Source: Hydrangea macrophylla
Taxonomy: Eukaryota > Streptophyta > Magnoliopsida > Cornales > Hydrangeaceae
Length of the DNA: 64,000 nucleotides
Reading direction: 5' to 3'
Assembly: GCA_033977485.1 (NCBI GenBank)
Contig: CM066984.1
Coordinates: 33,957,501-34,021,500, forward strand
Part shown: one piece after another, positions 12,838 to 22,132 of the stretch
How the letters are laid out: each line of letters begins with the position of its first letter
Position numbering within the stretch: the first letter of the stretch is position 1
The notes under the pieces: generated by a model
Told to the model about the DNA's origin: nothing
Databases searched by the model: none
The model's input: the letters and a program-made list of their open reading frames with translations, nothing else
Position numbers and translations under genes: made by a program

Positions 12838-13088
12838 TATATATAGGGGAGAGGGGGTGTAGGTGGCAGAACACGTATACTGATATTACGGAGTTCGTTC
12901 GATCGATCGAAGTGAGTATGATCAATTGAGAATAGGTCGATCAAGGTTCAATCTATTAAGAAGGGTTCAATCGCTTGAGAAAAGAAACACATCATCAATT
13001 CAGGTCGGCAGAGTTTCAAGCGATCGAAGTAGGTGCGATCGATTGAAGAAACATAAGTTCAATCGCTCGAATGAAGTCTGATAGATTG
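12838..13088 (-). promoter_or_regulatory. Element A LTR TATA box and upstream motif cluster 2
   Basis: Minus-strand CTATATATATG (12838-12845) is preceded in element orientation by paired sites starting (plus coordinates) at 12900/12919, 12949/12968, 13017/13036 and 13060/13079. Each pair has a 19-bp pitch. A ninth, weaker site lies at 12938. This cluster is in the U3 promoter position. Confidence 0.65.
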
Positions 13089-13182
13089 AAGATGAAAATT
13101 CATGAAATGTAAATACAAGTATACTGAATCTTATTAATATTAAAAGTAATAGAAAAGTATAACAAAAATACAAGGTGTTACA

Positions 13183-14366
13183 GCTTGCAAGTACTGTACA
13201 CCTATAGCTCTCACGATCCTGGTCAAATGCCTTTTGCTTGCTTATCGAATTCAACCTGAGCGAATCATCCGTTCAACTAAACACCATGCTTATTGCTTAC
13301 TATCGCACGACCCATAGTAATATTCCAAACCCAAATATGTTACTTACCATAGGATACTCATACCCATTATCGTACCCCATCAACCCTTAATCCAAAATAT
13401 TATATAATAGGAACATGGAACATCAATTAAACAACTAATCATTACGAATTATAACTAAAGGAAACATCCAAGTTCTATTTGGTTCAATCGATTGAAGAGA
13501 GTGAAGTTCGATTGATTGAAGTATGTTTGATCGATTAAAGTGAAGGTGGTTTCGATCAATTGAAGTCATTTTGATCGATTGAGACTCAGTTTGTTCGATC
13601 GATTGAACCTAGTTCAATCGCTCGAAAGTCATCTTCTCCAGATTCTGTTAGTGAACGTCCAGAAGTGCTAGACAGTGTTTGGGGTCAATATTAAATGTCC
13701 AAAAACTTGAAGAACATTATACTAATGCTACCGAGTGAGTTTGGAACTCACCGAAAGATCGTAAGGGCGTGTTTGGCTTGAGTTCCATCTTTGAGCTTTA
13801 ATGGCTCCTCCTCATTCTCTATCTTCTCTTCCTCTGCCTCTCTCTCCTTCTCCTTCACTTCTTTTGTCTCTCTCTTCTTTTTCTGTCTGTTTCTCTCTCT
13901 GACTGTATACATAGAGATATGTGTGTGTATATATATAGATATATGTGTGTATATATAAAACACACTGTCTCTCTAAGATTTTTGGGTTCAAGAAAACCCC
14001 CCATCCACGAATATGGTTCATATATATATAGAGAATGGGGTGTGCAAGGTGGCAGTCCAATGCACAAACTGAAAGGAAATATCTAGACGAGTTCGATCGA
14101 TCGATTGAAGGGACTTTGATCGCTTGAGAGCAGTCGACGATGTTTGATTGATGGAGACCGATTTGATCGATTGAAGTGGGGACCACGTCATAAATTCATA
14201 TCGGCAAGGTTTCGATCGATTGAATAGGGTTAGATCGCTTGAACTCAGAAACGCTCGATCGCTTGAAAGGACTTCGATCGATTAAAAGCAAGATTTCAAG
14301 TATGGTCAAGGGAAGTATATAGAATCTCTTGTATTAATAAATATGGAAAAAATACAGGGTATTATA
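13183..14366 (-). mobile_element. LTR fragment A2, a relative of the A and B LTRs
   Basis: It ends 'cagggtattata' like the A and B LTRs and shares the 'gtgagtttggaactcac' palindrome, 'aagggcgtgtttggctt', the CT-rich leader, TG/TA microsatellite (13916-13960) and a TATA stretch (14021-14031). Cluster 1 sites start at 13485, 13509, 13528, 13553, 13572, 13596 and 13615 (pitch 24,19,25,19,24,19). Cluster 2 pairs start at 14098/14118, 14144/14164, 14213/14232 and 14256/14275. The left part of this LTR is missing where element A abuts it, consistent with A having inserted into it. Confidence 0.75.
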
Positions 14367-14640
14367 GGATGTCTCGTGGTACAATCGACTCTTATTAGTC
14401 GCGTTCTAGAGGCACAAAAAAGGAATGGACTTCAGCAGTGGTTCGCAAGTGCTGCAGTAAAGGAACCTAAAAATTGGAACATTGGCGTGGATGGAGCACT
14501 TAGATGCAGAGATCAACTTTGTGTGTTTGACTAGGTAATCTCATAAAGGACACTAAAAGAAGCGTACAAATTACGGGTGGCAGTTCATTCTGGAGGTACG
14601 AAAATGCACAAGGACTTGAATTTTATTCGCGTAAAATAGT
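14367..14640 (+). pseudogene. Gypsy pol scrap (RNase H to integrase linker)
   Basis: The plus strand reads GCLVVQSTLISRVLEAQ, then DGALRCRDQLCVFD, a stop, and further on VHSGGTKMHKDLN. Element B has the equivalents [29 protein letters not shown] and [13 protein letters not shown]. It is therefore a short piece of Tekay-type pol in the opposite orientation to the adjoining LTR. It is probably the target into which A2 inserted. It ends abruptly near 14640. Confidence 0.75.
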
Positions 14641-16290
14641 AAATTTCTAACCATGTGTGTGTGTGAATTAGATTTATAGGTATGTATATGCAATAAAATA
14701 TGAAATTTCATTTATATTTATAGCTCTAATGCAAAAAAAAAAAAAAAAAAGAAAAAAGAAAAAGAAAAAGTTAAAGTTAAAAGAAAATGGAAATGTGTAT
14801 TTTGTGCAACATATGATTATAGATGTATTAAAAATTGTAAATTATAATTTGTCTTGTAACATTGCAAAGTATTACTTATATATGTATTATATATATTATA
14901 TATATTTATTATGAGTGTATGTATAATATAGAAATACAAGTTAATTTTATTCCAAAATTGGTGGTGCTTGTTTGCGAAACAAAAAACAAATGCCAAAATC
15001 GGTTTGCCAAAGATGGCACAACCGGTTTCACAACCAACTTTAGTTTTTTTTTTTTTTGGTTTGGTTTTTTGTTTTTGAATTTTTTGTTTTTGATTTTTTT
15101 ATTTTTATAAATATTTTCATTTTTTGTGAAAAAGTGAGGTGGACCTATAATTTAACTTATACACATACTTAGGCATTTAATTTTATTACACATGCATGCC
15201 TAAAAAAAAAAAACAAAAAAAATCCATAATTGGCTGTTCCAAAATATTTTGATCACACACAATGCCTATAAATTTCATTTTATATTTGGATATTACCCAC
15301 AATTTACAAAAAAAAATTATTTTTTGGGAATGTGTGTGTAATAAAATTAAATATCTAAGCATGTATCTAAATTAAATTTGTAGACACACACCTCACTGTT
15401 TCAAGGAAAAAAAATAAACCAAAATCGGTTGTGAATAAATGATCAAAAAAGAGTGTGGAGATGTATGGAGTGGTATATGATTTTAAAGGGAAAATGGTAA
15501 AAGTAAACAATTCAAAAAATAACAAATAAGGACAAAATTGAAATTTAAAATCATATTTAGCCTCTTTTACATAGGGTATAGATATAAATATAGATTTAGA
15601 TAGGGTGAAGAAACAATTGTTAGTGCTTTGTTTGGGAAAATGAAAAAAAAAAAAAAAAAAAAAAAAGAACAAAACAAAACAAAACCAAACAAGGCATAGC
15701 CCGATTCGGTTTGAATTGTGCCTTTTTGTGTTAGTGGTTTGTTTGGGAGAACCTAAAAAAATAAAAACAAAACCAAACAAAACCAAACAAGTTAGTGACT
15801 TGTTTGGGAAGAACGAAAAAAATATGCAAATCATAAAATCGAAAGGCGGTTGTGCCAAACAAGGCAAAACCTACAATTGTTGACTTTTGAGTTTTTTTTA
15901 ACCGAATTGTAAATGTTGGTAAGTATTGTTTGAAAAGTGGATTAAATCATCGTTTTGAGGTTAATTTAATTTTAAAAGTTAAATCAAATTGTAAATATTT
16001 ATAATTATTGTTTGAAAAGTTGATTGATTCATTATTTCTAGAATACTTAAATTTTAAAGTTGACGTAATAGTAATAATTGTTGCTTTGTTGGTGAAATGA
16101 CCAACCTACCCTCACAAAATGACAAAAACTCAAAGTAATCATTAAAGAAAAATGGAACAAAAATAAAGTAAGGATAAAACTGTCATTTCAAACAAATCAA
16201 AAAATGACAAATTAAGATAAAATTAAATTTGAAAATCAAAGACAGCTTTTTTATATATAGAGGTATAGAAGGTATATATATATATATATA
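14641..16290. other. AT-rich spacer with a diverged foldback (arms about 15125-15205 and 15325-15405)
   Basis: No gene is recognised. The arms pair 'gtgaggtgg' plus 'catttaattttattacaca' on the left with their reverse complement on the right ('tgtgtgtaataaaattaaat' then 'acacacctcac'), around a loop of about 120 bp. Outer sequence also pairs weakly (the acaaccggttt and aaatcggttgtg stretches). A-runs at 14730-14748 and 15642-15666 and (TA)n at 16272-16293 complete the region. It may be an old MITE-type foldback. The frames through the T-rich parts are low complexity. Confidence 0.5.
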
Positions 16291-16446
16291 TATAGAGAGT
16301 CTGGTTCCAATGCGTATTGGGTAAACGCACTAGGTGGATACACTTTTTTACGCCTAAAAAAATGGGACGACGTGTGTTTTTTTAGATTTAAAACCCAGTG
16401 CTTTCTCCTAATGTTTACCCAGTGCGCACTAGCCTGACTCTCTATA
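16291..16446. mobile_element. Short MITE-like element with about 35-bp imperfect terminal inverted repeats
   Basis: The left end 'tatagagagtctggtt' and the right end 'agcctgactctctata' are inverted copies. The inner parts 'tgggtaaacgcact' and 'aatgtttacccagtg' also match in inverted orientation. It sits inside a (TA)n run, so the target duplication cannot be read and the superfamily is uncertain. It carries no coding capacity. Confidence 0.65.
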
Positions 16447-17107
16447 TATATCTATATTATTTTTAATTTTTCATGCAGCAAATCTGAATTTCATGGAGCA
16501 AATGACTCATTTGATTTGTGAATTTTGCTTCCTTTGGAGATTTAGAGACGGCGAAGCAATCTCCTTGAGCTGCTAGTTGGAAATTGATAGCATAGCCAAC
16601 CATTTCTCTTACAACAATACAACTTGTAAGCTCTCTCTGTGTGTGTATGTGTTGTTTTTCATTGCAACCTAATTCGCAGAGATTTTTGTAAATTGCTTCG
16701 TTTCTGTTTCTTGATGATCATAGTTGCTTTCCACAATAATAGATGGCATTTAACAAGGGTTTAATGGTTTGAAAGATAACGAACAATAGTACACGTTGGA
16801 TGTTGCCATAGCAATAGCAATAGTAGATGTTCAACTTTACTTACTGAAAATAATAGCTGCCTTGACAATGGTGGTACTCGTTTTTGAAATAGTATAATCG
16901 TATAACTATTCGTATTGCTGGAAGGCACAAGGATAATTTGTCCTTAGGATAAAAGTTTAAGCAAGGGATACCAATAATAATCTACTAACATATATAAAAG
17001 AGCGAATGTATCAGTTTGAAATCAATTTCTTCAATTTTGGTATTTCTCAGTTTGTTATGTCCTTTACGGTAATTGTATAGTCGGTCAAATACCATAATAT
17101 CCCTTTA
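16447..17107. other. Intergenic, nothing recognised
   Basis: This is AT-rich sequence without a supported gene, repeat or RNA. A (TG)n run lies near 16638-16652. Confidence 0.5.
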
Positions 17108-17120
17108 GTATATCATAATT

Positions 17121-17298
17121 TTTTTTTGGTTTGCCAAGGTATCCCCAGGCCTGCCGCCTAGGACTAATCCTCCGAGGTACTGTCGGGCATCGAAGTGGGG
17201 ACCTCTCCCAAGATAGTTTTTTGCGTACACAAGGACTTGAATTTGAGACCCTTGCTTAAGCAGCCAAAGCCCCTTCCAATTAGGCTAATTGACTCTTG
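17121..17298 (-). mobile_element. tRNA-derived SINE (Au-like), 178 bp, with 13-bp target duplications
   Basis: The insert is flanked by perfect direct repeats 'gtatatcataatt' at 17108-17120 and 17299-17311. Its left end is a T-run, that is a poly(A) tail on the minus strand. Reading from 17298 on the minus strand, TAGCCTAATTGG fits the RNA polymerase III A box, and GGTCTCAAATTCAAGTCC lies where a B box is expected. Those three features together define a SINE retrotransposed by LINE machinery. Family assignment to Au is by general resemblance only. Confidence 0.75.
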
Positions 17299-17547
17299 GT
17301 ATATCATAATTACTCGTACATGTGTACAATTTCATAAGGATATATTGATTTGTTAGAGGCTAATTCTGTCTTTCAGACAATAATTACATTCAAGTCAACT
17401 AATAATTACATTCGTGTCCAACTTCTGAAATTTTATTTAATATAATAATGAGGATTCAATCAATGTTGGCTTAAATATTTCAAGTTTAGTCGACTTTTTC
17501 AACCATAATTACAAATGACTTCATTAAAAATGTCAACAAAAACGGTT

Positions 17548-17725
17548 GCTGACATCATATTTACATATAGGTCAATTTTTGTAAGAAAAATTACAGAATA
17601 GTCATCTTTTGGCACAATATTTACATATAGGTTTTTAGGCACAATTACAGAATGGTCATCTTCTGGCATAATATTTACATATAAATCAATTTTTGTAAAA
17701 AAATTACAGAGTGGTCTTCTTTATT
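17548..17725. repeat. About 60-bp tandem repeat, three copies, upstream of the NLR
   Basis: Each copy carries 'atatttacatata', a 'caatttttgtaa'-type stretch (shortened in copy 2) and 'aattacagaatggtcatctt' with minor changes. Copies start near 17548, 17607 and 17667. No function is evident. Confidence 0.7.
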
Positions 17726-17979
17726 AATTTGTAAATATTATTAAATATGTATATGCTAAAGTAATACAGTGCCTTGGTAGAATTGATTACATATTTATTA
17801 AATTCTCAAATGTTTTAATTTACAATGGAAATCACTTAATTTCCATTGAAATACTTTCCGTGGACTAAATTTGGGAACTATAATATCATTCTAATTTATT
17901 TTAATTTTCCAATTGATACGTGCCTTCACGTGCCACATTCCACCTAGTATTGTTAAAAAACAATAAAAATTTTCCATTA

Positions 17980-18219
17980 AGTCAAAATTAAGGGTATAAT
18001 GGTAATTTGCCATTGGGTCAAACTTAAGGGTTTAATGGTAGTTGGTCAAATTTGAGCAAGTCAATAGACATGTGGGTCTGCTACTTGACAAATATGTTAA
18101 TTGTAAGGAAGTAGCTTTGAAGGCTCTAAAGGGTTGACAATGTGCTTCCCCCATGCAAGCTGTGAGTCCTTTTATCCAACTTCATATTTACCTAATACAT
18201 AATATACTGTGTATTGACT
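17980..18219. promoter_or_regulatory. W-box cluster in the NLR upstream region
   Basis: Five TTGAC[C/T] W-box hexamers occur in 240 bp: 17980-17985, 18016-18021, 18044-18049 and 18059-18064 (all on the minus strand) and 18214-18219 (plus strand). A TTGACA core is at 18134. W-boxes bind WRKY factors, the usual defence-gene regulators. Two of the sites lie in a 36-bp imperfect tandem duplication (17975-18046, 'ccatt..gtcaaa.ttaaggg'). Functional use is inferred. Confidence 0.45.
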
Positions 18220-18304
18220 CTATTTGGTTTGGAGAGTCTGTACTAAAGATTGCATTGCAGGAAACTTTGGTGTTTTTTTTTTGTTAGCAAAGAAGAGTAC
18301 TAAC

Positions 18305-21300
18305 ATGGATGTGGCTATGGTGGGAGGGGCATTTCTCTCAGCTTCTCTTCAAGTGTTGTTTGATCGGTTGGCCTCTCGAGAGGTAATCAACTTCTTCCGA
18401 GGACGAAAACACGATGAAAGACTCTTGAAAAAGCTGAAAGTTATGTTGCTGGAAGTCAAACCACTCCTTGACGATGCTGAAGACAAGCAGCTGACCAACA
18501 CTGCAGTTAAAGATTGGCTTGACGAACTAAAAGATGCCATCTACCAGGCAGATGACTTGCTGGACGAGATTGCTACTGAAGCTAAGCGATCCAAGTTGGA
18601 TTATGATGAGTTCCAAAGCAGCAGCCCAACTCAGGCAAGTGACCTCCTTGTTTCTTCTTGTTTGTTTGGTGAAGATATAGAGTCCAAGATAGAGCATGTC
18701 ATTGAGAGATTAGAGTATTTTGTGAATGCAAAAAATTCCCTTGGTTTGAGAGAAGTTGTTGGCAGGAACCCTTCTCAGAGATTGCCGACAACTTGTTTGG
18801 TGGATCGAGTTTCTGTTTATGGAAGAAATAATGATAAAGAAAAGTTAATTCAACTGTTGATCTCAGATGATGATTCAAGTGGGCATCCAATAAGTGTGAT
18901 TCCAATAGTTGGCATGGGTGGGGTTGGCAAGACCACTCTTGCTCAGCTTGTCTATAACGATGCCAAAGTTGACAATCATTTTGATATAAAATCATGGGTT
19001 TGTGTTTCAGAAGAATTTGATGTTCTTAGGGTTACCAAAACAATTCTTGGAGGGCTCACATTGCTGCCCTGTTATACCAATGACTTAAATCTACTTCAAG
19101 TCAACCTAATGAACAACCTAATGGGAAAAAAATTTGTCATTGTTCTTGATGACGTTTGGAATGAAAATTATAACAATTGGGAGATTTTGAGGAGTCCTCT
19201 CAGAGTTGGGAAACAAGGAAGTAAGATTATCGTAACAACACGCCATGAGGGTGTTGCATCTATCATGCGAACTATTCCGATTTTTCATTTGAAACAATTG
19301 TCAAATGAAGATTGTTGGCTCTTATTTTCAAGAGTTGCTTTTGAAAATGTTAGCCCCGGTGTGCAGCCGAACTTGGAACTCATCGGTAAAAAGATTGTGG
19401 AGAAGTGCAGGGGCTTGCCTTTGGCTGCAAAAACACTAGGTGGCCTCTTGCGCTATAAAGTAGAGGTTGAGGAGTGGGTTAGTGTTTTAGAAAGTCACAC
19501 CTGGGATTTGCCGAAGGATAAGAATGACATTTTACCGGCTCTAATATTGAGCTACCACCATCTCCCTTCACATTTAAAGTTGTGCTTCGCTTACTGTGCC
19601 ATAATCCCCAAAGATTATGCATTTGATAAGGATGAGTTGGTGCCACTATGGATAGCGGAAGGTTTTGTGCAGCAGCCAAGAACCAATAGAAGAATCGAAG
19701 AGATAGGTGATGATTACTTCCGTGAACTAATCTCTAGATCATTGTTTCAACAGTCAAGTGGTAATAAATTCTCAATGCACAATCTAACCAATGACTTGGC
19801 ACAGTTTGTATCTGGAGAATATTGTTTTAGGTTAGCAGATGACCATCGACATGATATCTCTAAAGTCCGGTACTTTTCATATTTCAAGCAGGAGTTTGAC
19901 GCCTTTGCAAAGCTGAAGGCAATCAAGGAGGTTAATTGTCTAAGGACCTTTAAACCATTGAATCATTCTTCTACTGGTTTCTCTTTTTGCCTAAGCAAGA
20001 AGGTATTGCATGATATATTGCCGACACTAAGATGCCTACGGGTACTATCTTTAAGTCATTATACGATTGTTGAGTTGCCTAATTCAATTGGTAATTTGTT
20101 CCATCTCCGCTATTTGGACCTCTCTTCTACACGTATCAAACACTTGCCTGAAACAATAAGTAAGTTGTGTAATTTAGAAACATTGTTGCTACGGGCGTGT
20201 AAATATCTCACTAGATTGCCTACAAACCTTCGTAAACTAATCTGCTTGCGCCATCTTGATATCAGTAGCACAAACTTAAGAGAAATGCCAATGCAAATTG
20301 GTAGACTAACGAGTCTCCAACGTTTAACAAAATTTTTAGTGGGGAACCACATTGGGTCAACTATTGGCGAGTTAAAGGAGCTTTATCATCTCCGTGGAAC
20401 ACTCACCATTTCAAACCTTCAAAATGTACTTAATGTAAGAGATGCATTGGAAGCAAATTTGAAAAATAAGAAGCATCTTGAGGAGCTAAAGCTAGAATGG
20501 GGTGCTGAGCATACTGATGATTCACAAAAGGCAAGAGAGGTCCTTGACAAGCTACTACCACATGTAAATTTGAAGCATCTTACAATTGATAACTATGGTG
20601 GCACAAGAATTTCGGATTGGTTAGGAGATTGTTCATTTCTTCACCTAAAATCCTTGTGCCTTCATAGCTGTATTAATTGCTTTTCGCTACCATCTCTTGG
20701 GCAGCTACCATCTCTTCAGGAGCTCACCATTAAAGGAATGAATAGGGTGATGAAGGTTGGTTCTGAGTTCTATGAGTATGATTCTTCTGGGATCAAACCA
20801 TTTCGATCTCTCAAAAAACTGAGGTTTGAAGAAATGCCAGAGTGGGAGGAATGGTTTATATTAGGGGGCGGAGAGTTTGACAACCTTCTGGAGCTTCGTA
20901 TCAGCAATTGTCCGAAGCTGATCGGTGGGTTTTTAAAACACTTTACATATTTAAAGAATCTTGAGATATCTGGATGCCAACGTCTTGTGATGGAAAACAT
21001 CTTAGAGTTCGATAATCAGGGTAAGATGGTTACTGATTCTGCCACAGAGGCTGTGCAGCATCTCTCTTCTCTCCAAGTACTGACTATTAAGAACATCTTA
21101 GAGTTGCAGATTCTGCCACTGGAGCTGGTCAGGCTAACAAGTCTTAAACATGTGGCAATATCGGATTGTCCCATGCTTAAAAGTATTCAGATCATAGGAA
21201 GTGACCATGTAAGCCTTAACTCCCAAACGGAGGAAATGAAGTTTGTCAACTCTATGTTGAGAAATCTTTCTATCATACGTTGTCCAATATTAGAATTGCC

Positions 21301-22132
21301 ACTACATGAAGATTCAAAGAATCATTACAGGTTTCTTCGCAACTTTACAATAAGTAGTAGCTGTGATTCCCTCAAATCTTTTCCATTAGGCTTCTTCCCT
21401 AAGCTTCGCTCTCTGAAGATCCATGGATGCAGGAATTTTGAATCCCTTTCGGTTCTTGACAGCTTCCAAAATCTGACATCGCTTCAGTCTCTATATATCT
21501 CTTTCTGTCCAAATATGGTATCTTTTGCCGAAGGAGGATTATCCGCTCCCAATCTTACTAAAATTTTAATAGAGTCATGCAAGAAGCTGAAAGCACTACC
21601 AGAACAAATGTGCACTCTCCTCCCATCTCTTCAATTGTTGGTGATGGACTATCTTCCAGAAATTGAGTCCTTTCCCTCGGGTGGTTTGCCCAATAGTCTA
21701 TCTTCTCTTTACATCGGTTTTTGCGACAAACTCATGGCTCGCCGGATGGACTGGGGTTTGCAAAGCCTTCCCTTTCTTAGAATGTTCGAAGTCAGAGGTG
21801 AATGTGAAGAAGATAAGTTGTTGGAGTCGTTTCCAGAGCAGTGTCTATTGCCTACCTCTCTTACCAATCTCCAAATCATTAATCGTCCCAATATGAAATC
21901 ACTTAATCCCAATGGCCTTCGACACCTGACCTCTCTTGAGATTTTACTCATTTCAGACTGCCCTAAGCTGCAGTCCTTGCCAGATGAGGGACTGCCAAGC
22001 TCCCTTTTGAGTCTAAAAATCTGGGACTGTCCATTGCTGAAAGTACGTTGCCAAAGGGAAAAAGGAGAAGACTGGCTCAAAATTTCACAAATTCCCTATA
22101 TTGACCTCCATGATGAAATCCAAGTTGAGTGA
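18305..22132 (+). CDS. CC-NB-ARC-LRR disease resistance protein (RPP13-like protein 1 / I2 type)
   Basis: An intronless gene of 1275 codons encoding an intracellular immune receptor that would sense pathogen effectors and trigger defence. Residues 1-145 form an Rx-type coiled coil with the EDVID-equivalent AIYQADDLLDE. The NB-ARC follows: P-loop GMGGVGKTT (203-211), RNBS-A with FDIKSWVCVSEEFDV (226-240), kinase-2 IVLDDVW (279-285), RNBS-B GSKIIVTTR (305-313), GLPL (370-373), RNBS-D CFAYCAIIPKDY and PLWIAEGFV. The MHD position reads MHN (491-493). Residues from about 550 to 1255 are leucine-rich repeats, including SFPSGGLPNSLSSLYI-type units. Length is normal for the family. I chose the ATG at 18305 (MDVAMVGGAF) because it gives the family's standard N-terminus; an in-frame ATG at 18224 adds 27 unrelated residues. 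The frame has no breaks, unlike everything around it. Confidence 0.95.
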   Translation: MDVAMVGGAFLSASLQVLFDRLASREVINFFRGRKHDERLLKKLKVMLLEVKPLLDDAEDKQLTNTAVKDWLDELKDAIYQADDLLDEIATEAKRSKLDYDEFQSSSPTQASDLLVSSCLFGEDIESKIEHVIERLEYFVNAKNSLGLREVVGRNPSQRLPTTCLVDRVSVYGRNNDKEKLIQLLISDDDSSGHPISVIPIVGMGGVGKTTLAQLVYNDAKVDNHFDIKSWVCVSEEFDVLRVTKTILGGLTLLPCYTNDLNLLQVNLMNNLMGKKFVIVLDDVWNENYNNWEILRSPLRVGKQGSKIIVTTRHEGVASIMRTIPIFHLKQLSNEDCWLLFSRVAFENVSPGVQPNLELIGKKIVEKCRGLPLAAKTLGGLLRYKVEVEEWVSVLESHTWDLPKDKNDILPALILSYHHLPSHLKLCFAYCAIIPKDYAFDKDELVPLWIAEGFVQQPRTNRRIEEIGDDYFRELISRSLFQQSSGNKFSMHNLTNDLAQFVSGEYCFRLADDHRHDISKVRYFSYFKQEFDAFAKLKAIKEVNCLRTFKPLNHSSTGFSFCLSKKVLHDILPTLRCLRVLSLSHYTIVELPNSIGNLFHLRYLDLSSTRIKHLPETISKLCNLETLLLRACKYLTRLPTNLRKLICLRHLDISSTNLREMPMQIGRLTSLQRLTKFLVGNHIGSTIGELKELYHLRGTLTISNLQNVLNVRDALEANLKNKKHLEELKLEWGAEHTDDSQKAREVLDKLLPHVNLKHLTIDNYGGTRISDWLGDCSFLHLKSLCLHSCINCFSLPSLGQLPSLQELTIKGMNRVMKVGSEFYEYDSSGIKPFRSLKKLRFEEMPEWEEWFILGGGEFDNLLELRISNCPKLIGGFLKHFTYLKNLEISGCQRLVMENILEFDNQGKMVTDSATEAVQHLSSLQVLTIKNILELQILPLELVRLTSLKHVAISDCPMLKSIQIIGSDHVSLNSQTEEMKFVNSMLRNLSIIRCPILELPLHEDSKNHYRFLRNFTISSSCDSLKSFPLGFFPKLRSLKIHGCRNFESLSVLDSFQNLTSLQSLYISFCPNMVSFAEGGLSAPNLTKILIESCKKLKALPEQMCTLLPSLQLLVMDYLPEIESFPSGGLPNSLSSLYIGFCDKLMARRMDWGLQSLPFLRMFEVRGECEEDKLLESFPEQCLLPTSLTNLQIINRPNMKSLNPNGLRHLTSLEILLISDCPKLQSLPDEGLPSSLLSLKIWDCPLLKVRCQREKGEDWLKISQIPYIDLHDEIQVE

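Larger units (their letters stand above)
5673..13182 (-). mobile_element. Element A: degraded Tekay-type Ty3/gypsy chromovirus
   Basis: Minus-strand order is 5' LTR (10721-13182), degenerate primer-binding site (about 10704-10718), gag, protease, reverse transcriptase, RNase H, integrase, chromodomain-type tail, then a truncated 3' LTR (5673-5998). The pol wording ([19 protein letters not shown]) matches the chromovirus Tekay/Del lineage. Most coding gaps are stops in one frame, with a frame change between the two integrase pieces. Unlike elements B and C, it has only about 260 bp between the primer-binding site and gag, and no acidic pre-gag frame. The 3' LTR has lost all but about 326 bp, so no target duplication can be checked. 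Confidence 0.85.
10721..13182 (-). mobile_element. 5' LTR of element A (2.46 kb)
   Basis: On the plus strand it begins TGTCTCGCCCC directly after 'gatacaaaaaatcc' (the decayed primer-binding side) and ends 'caaggtgttaca'. It aligns in patches with the element B LTR: the start, the 'gcggcataaacgccgtca' block and the layout around the promoter. It contains a 36-bp tandem array (11528-11800), motif cluster 1 (12271-12431), a donor-like GTGAGT palindrome near 12544, CT- and TA-rich leader sequence, a minus-strand TATA box (12838-12845) and motif cluster 2 (12900-13088). Confidence 0.85.

Noticed and set aside
13748..14186. Lys/Arg/Glu-rich frames at 13.8-14.1, 36.5-36.7 and 44.7-45.0 kb
   Set aside because: Low-complexity translation of CT-rich LTR leaders; not conserved as protein between LTRs.
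15367..15867. 166-codon Phe-rich frame in the spacer
   Set aside because: Reading through A/T homopolymers; no domain and no start context.
18224..18304. Upstream in-frame ATG adding 27 residues to the NLR
   Set aside because: The added residues do not resemble NLR N-termini. The ATG at 18305 gives the usual start, and 'ttgcag' near 18260 may be a UTR splice site.
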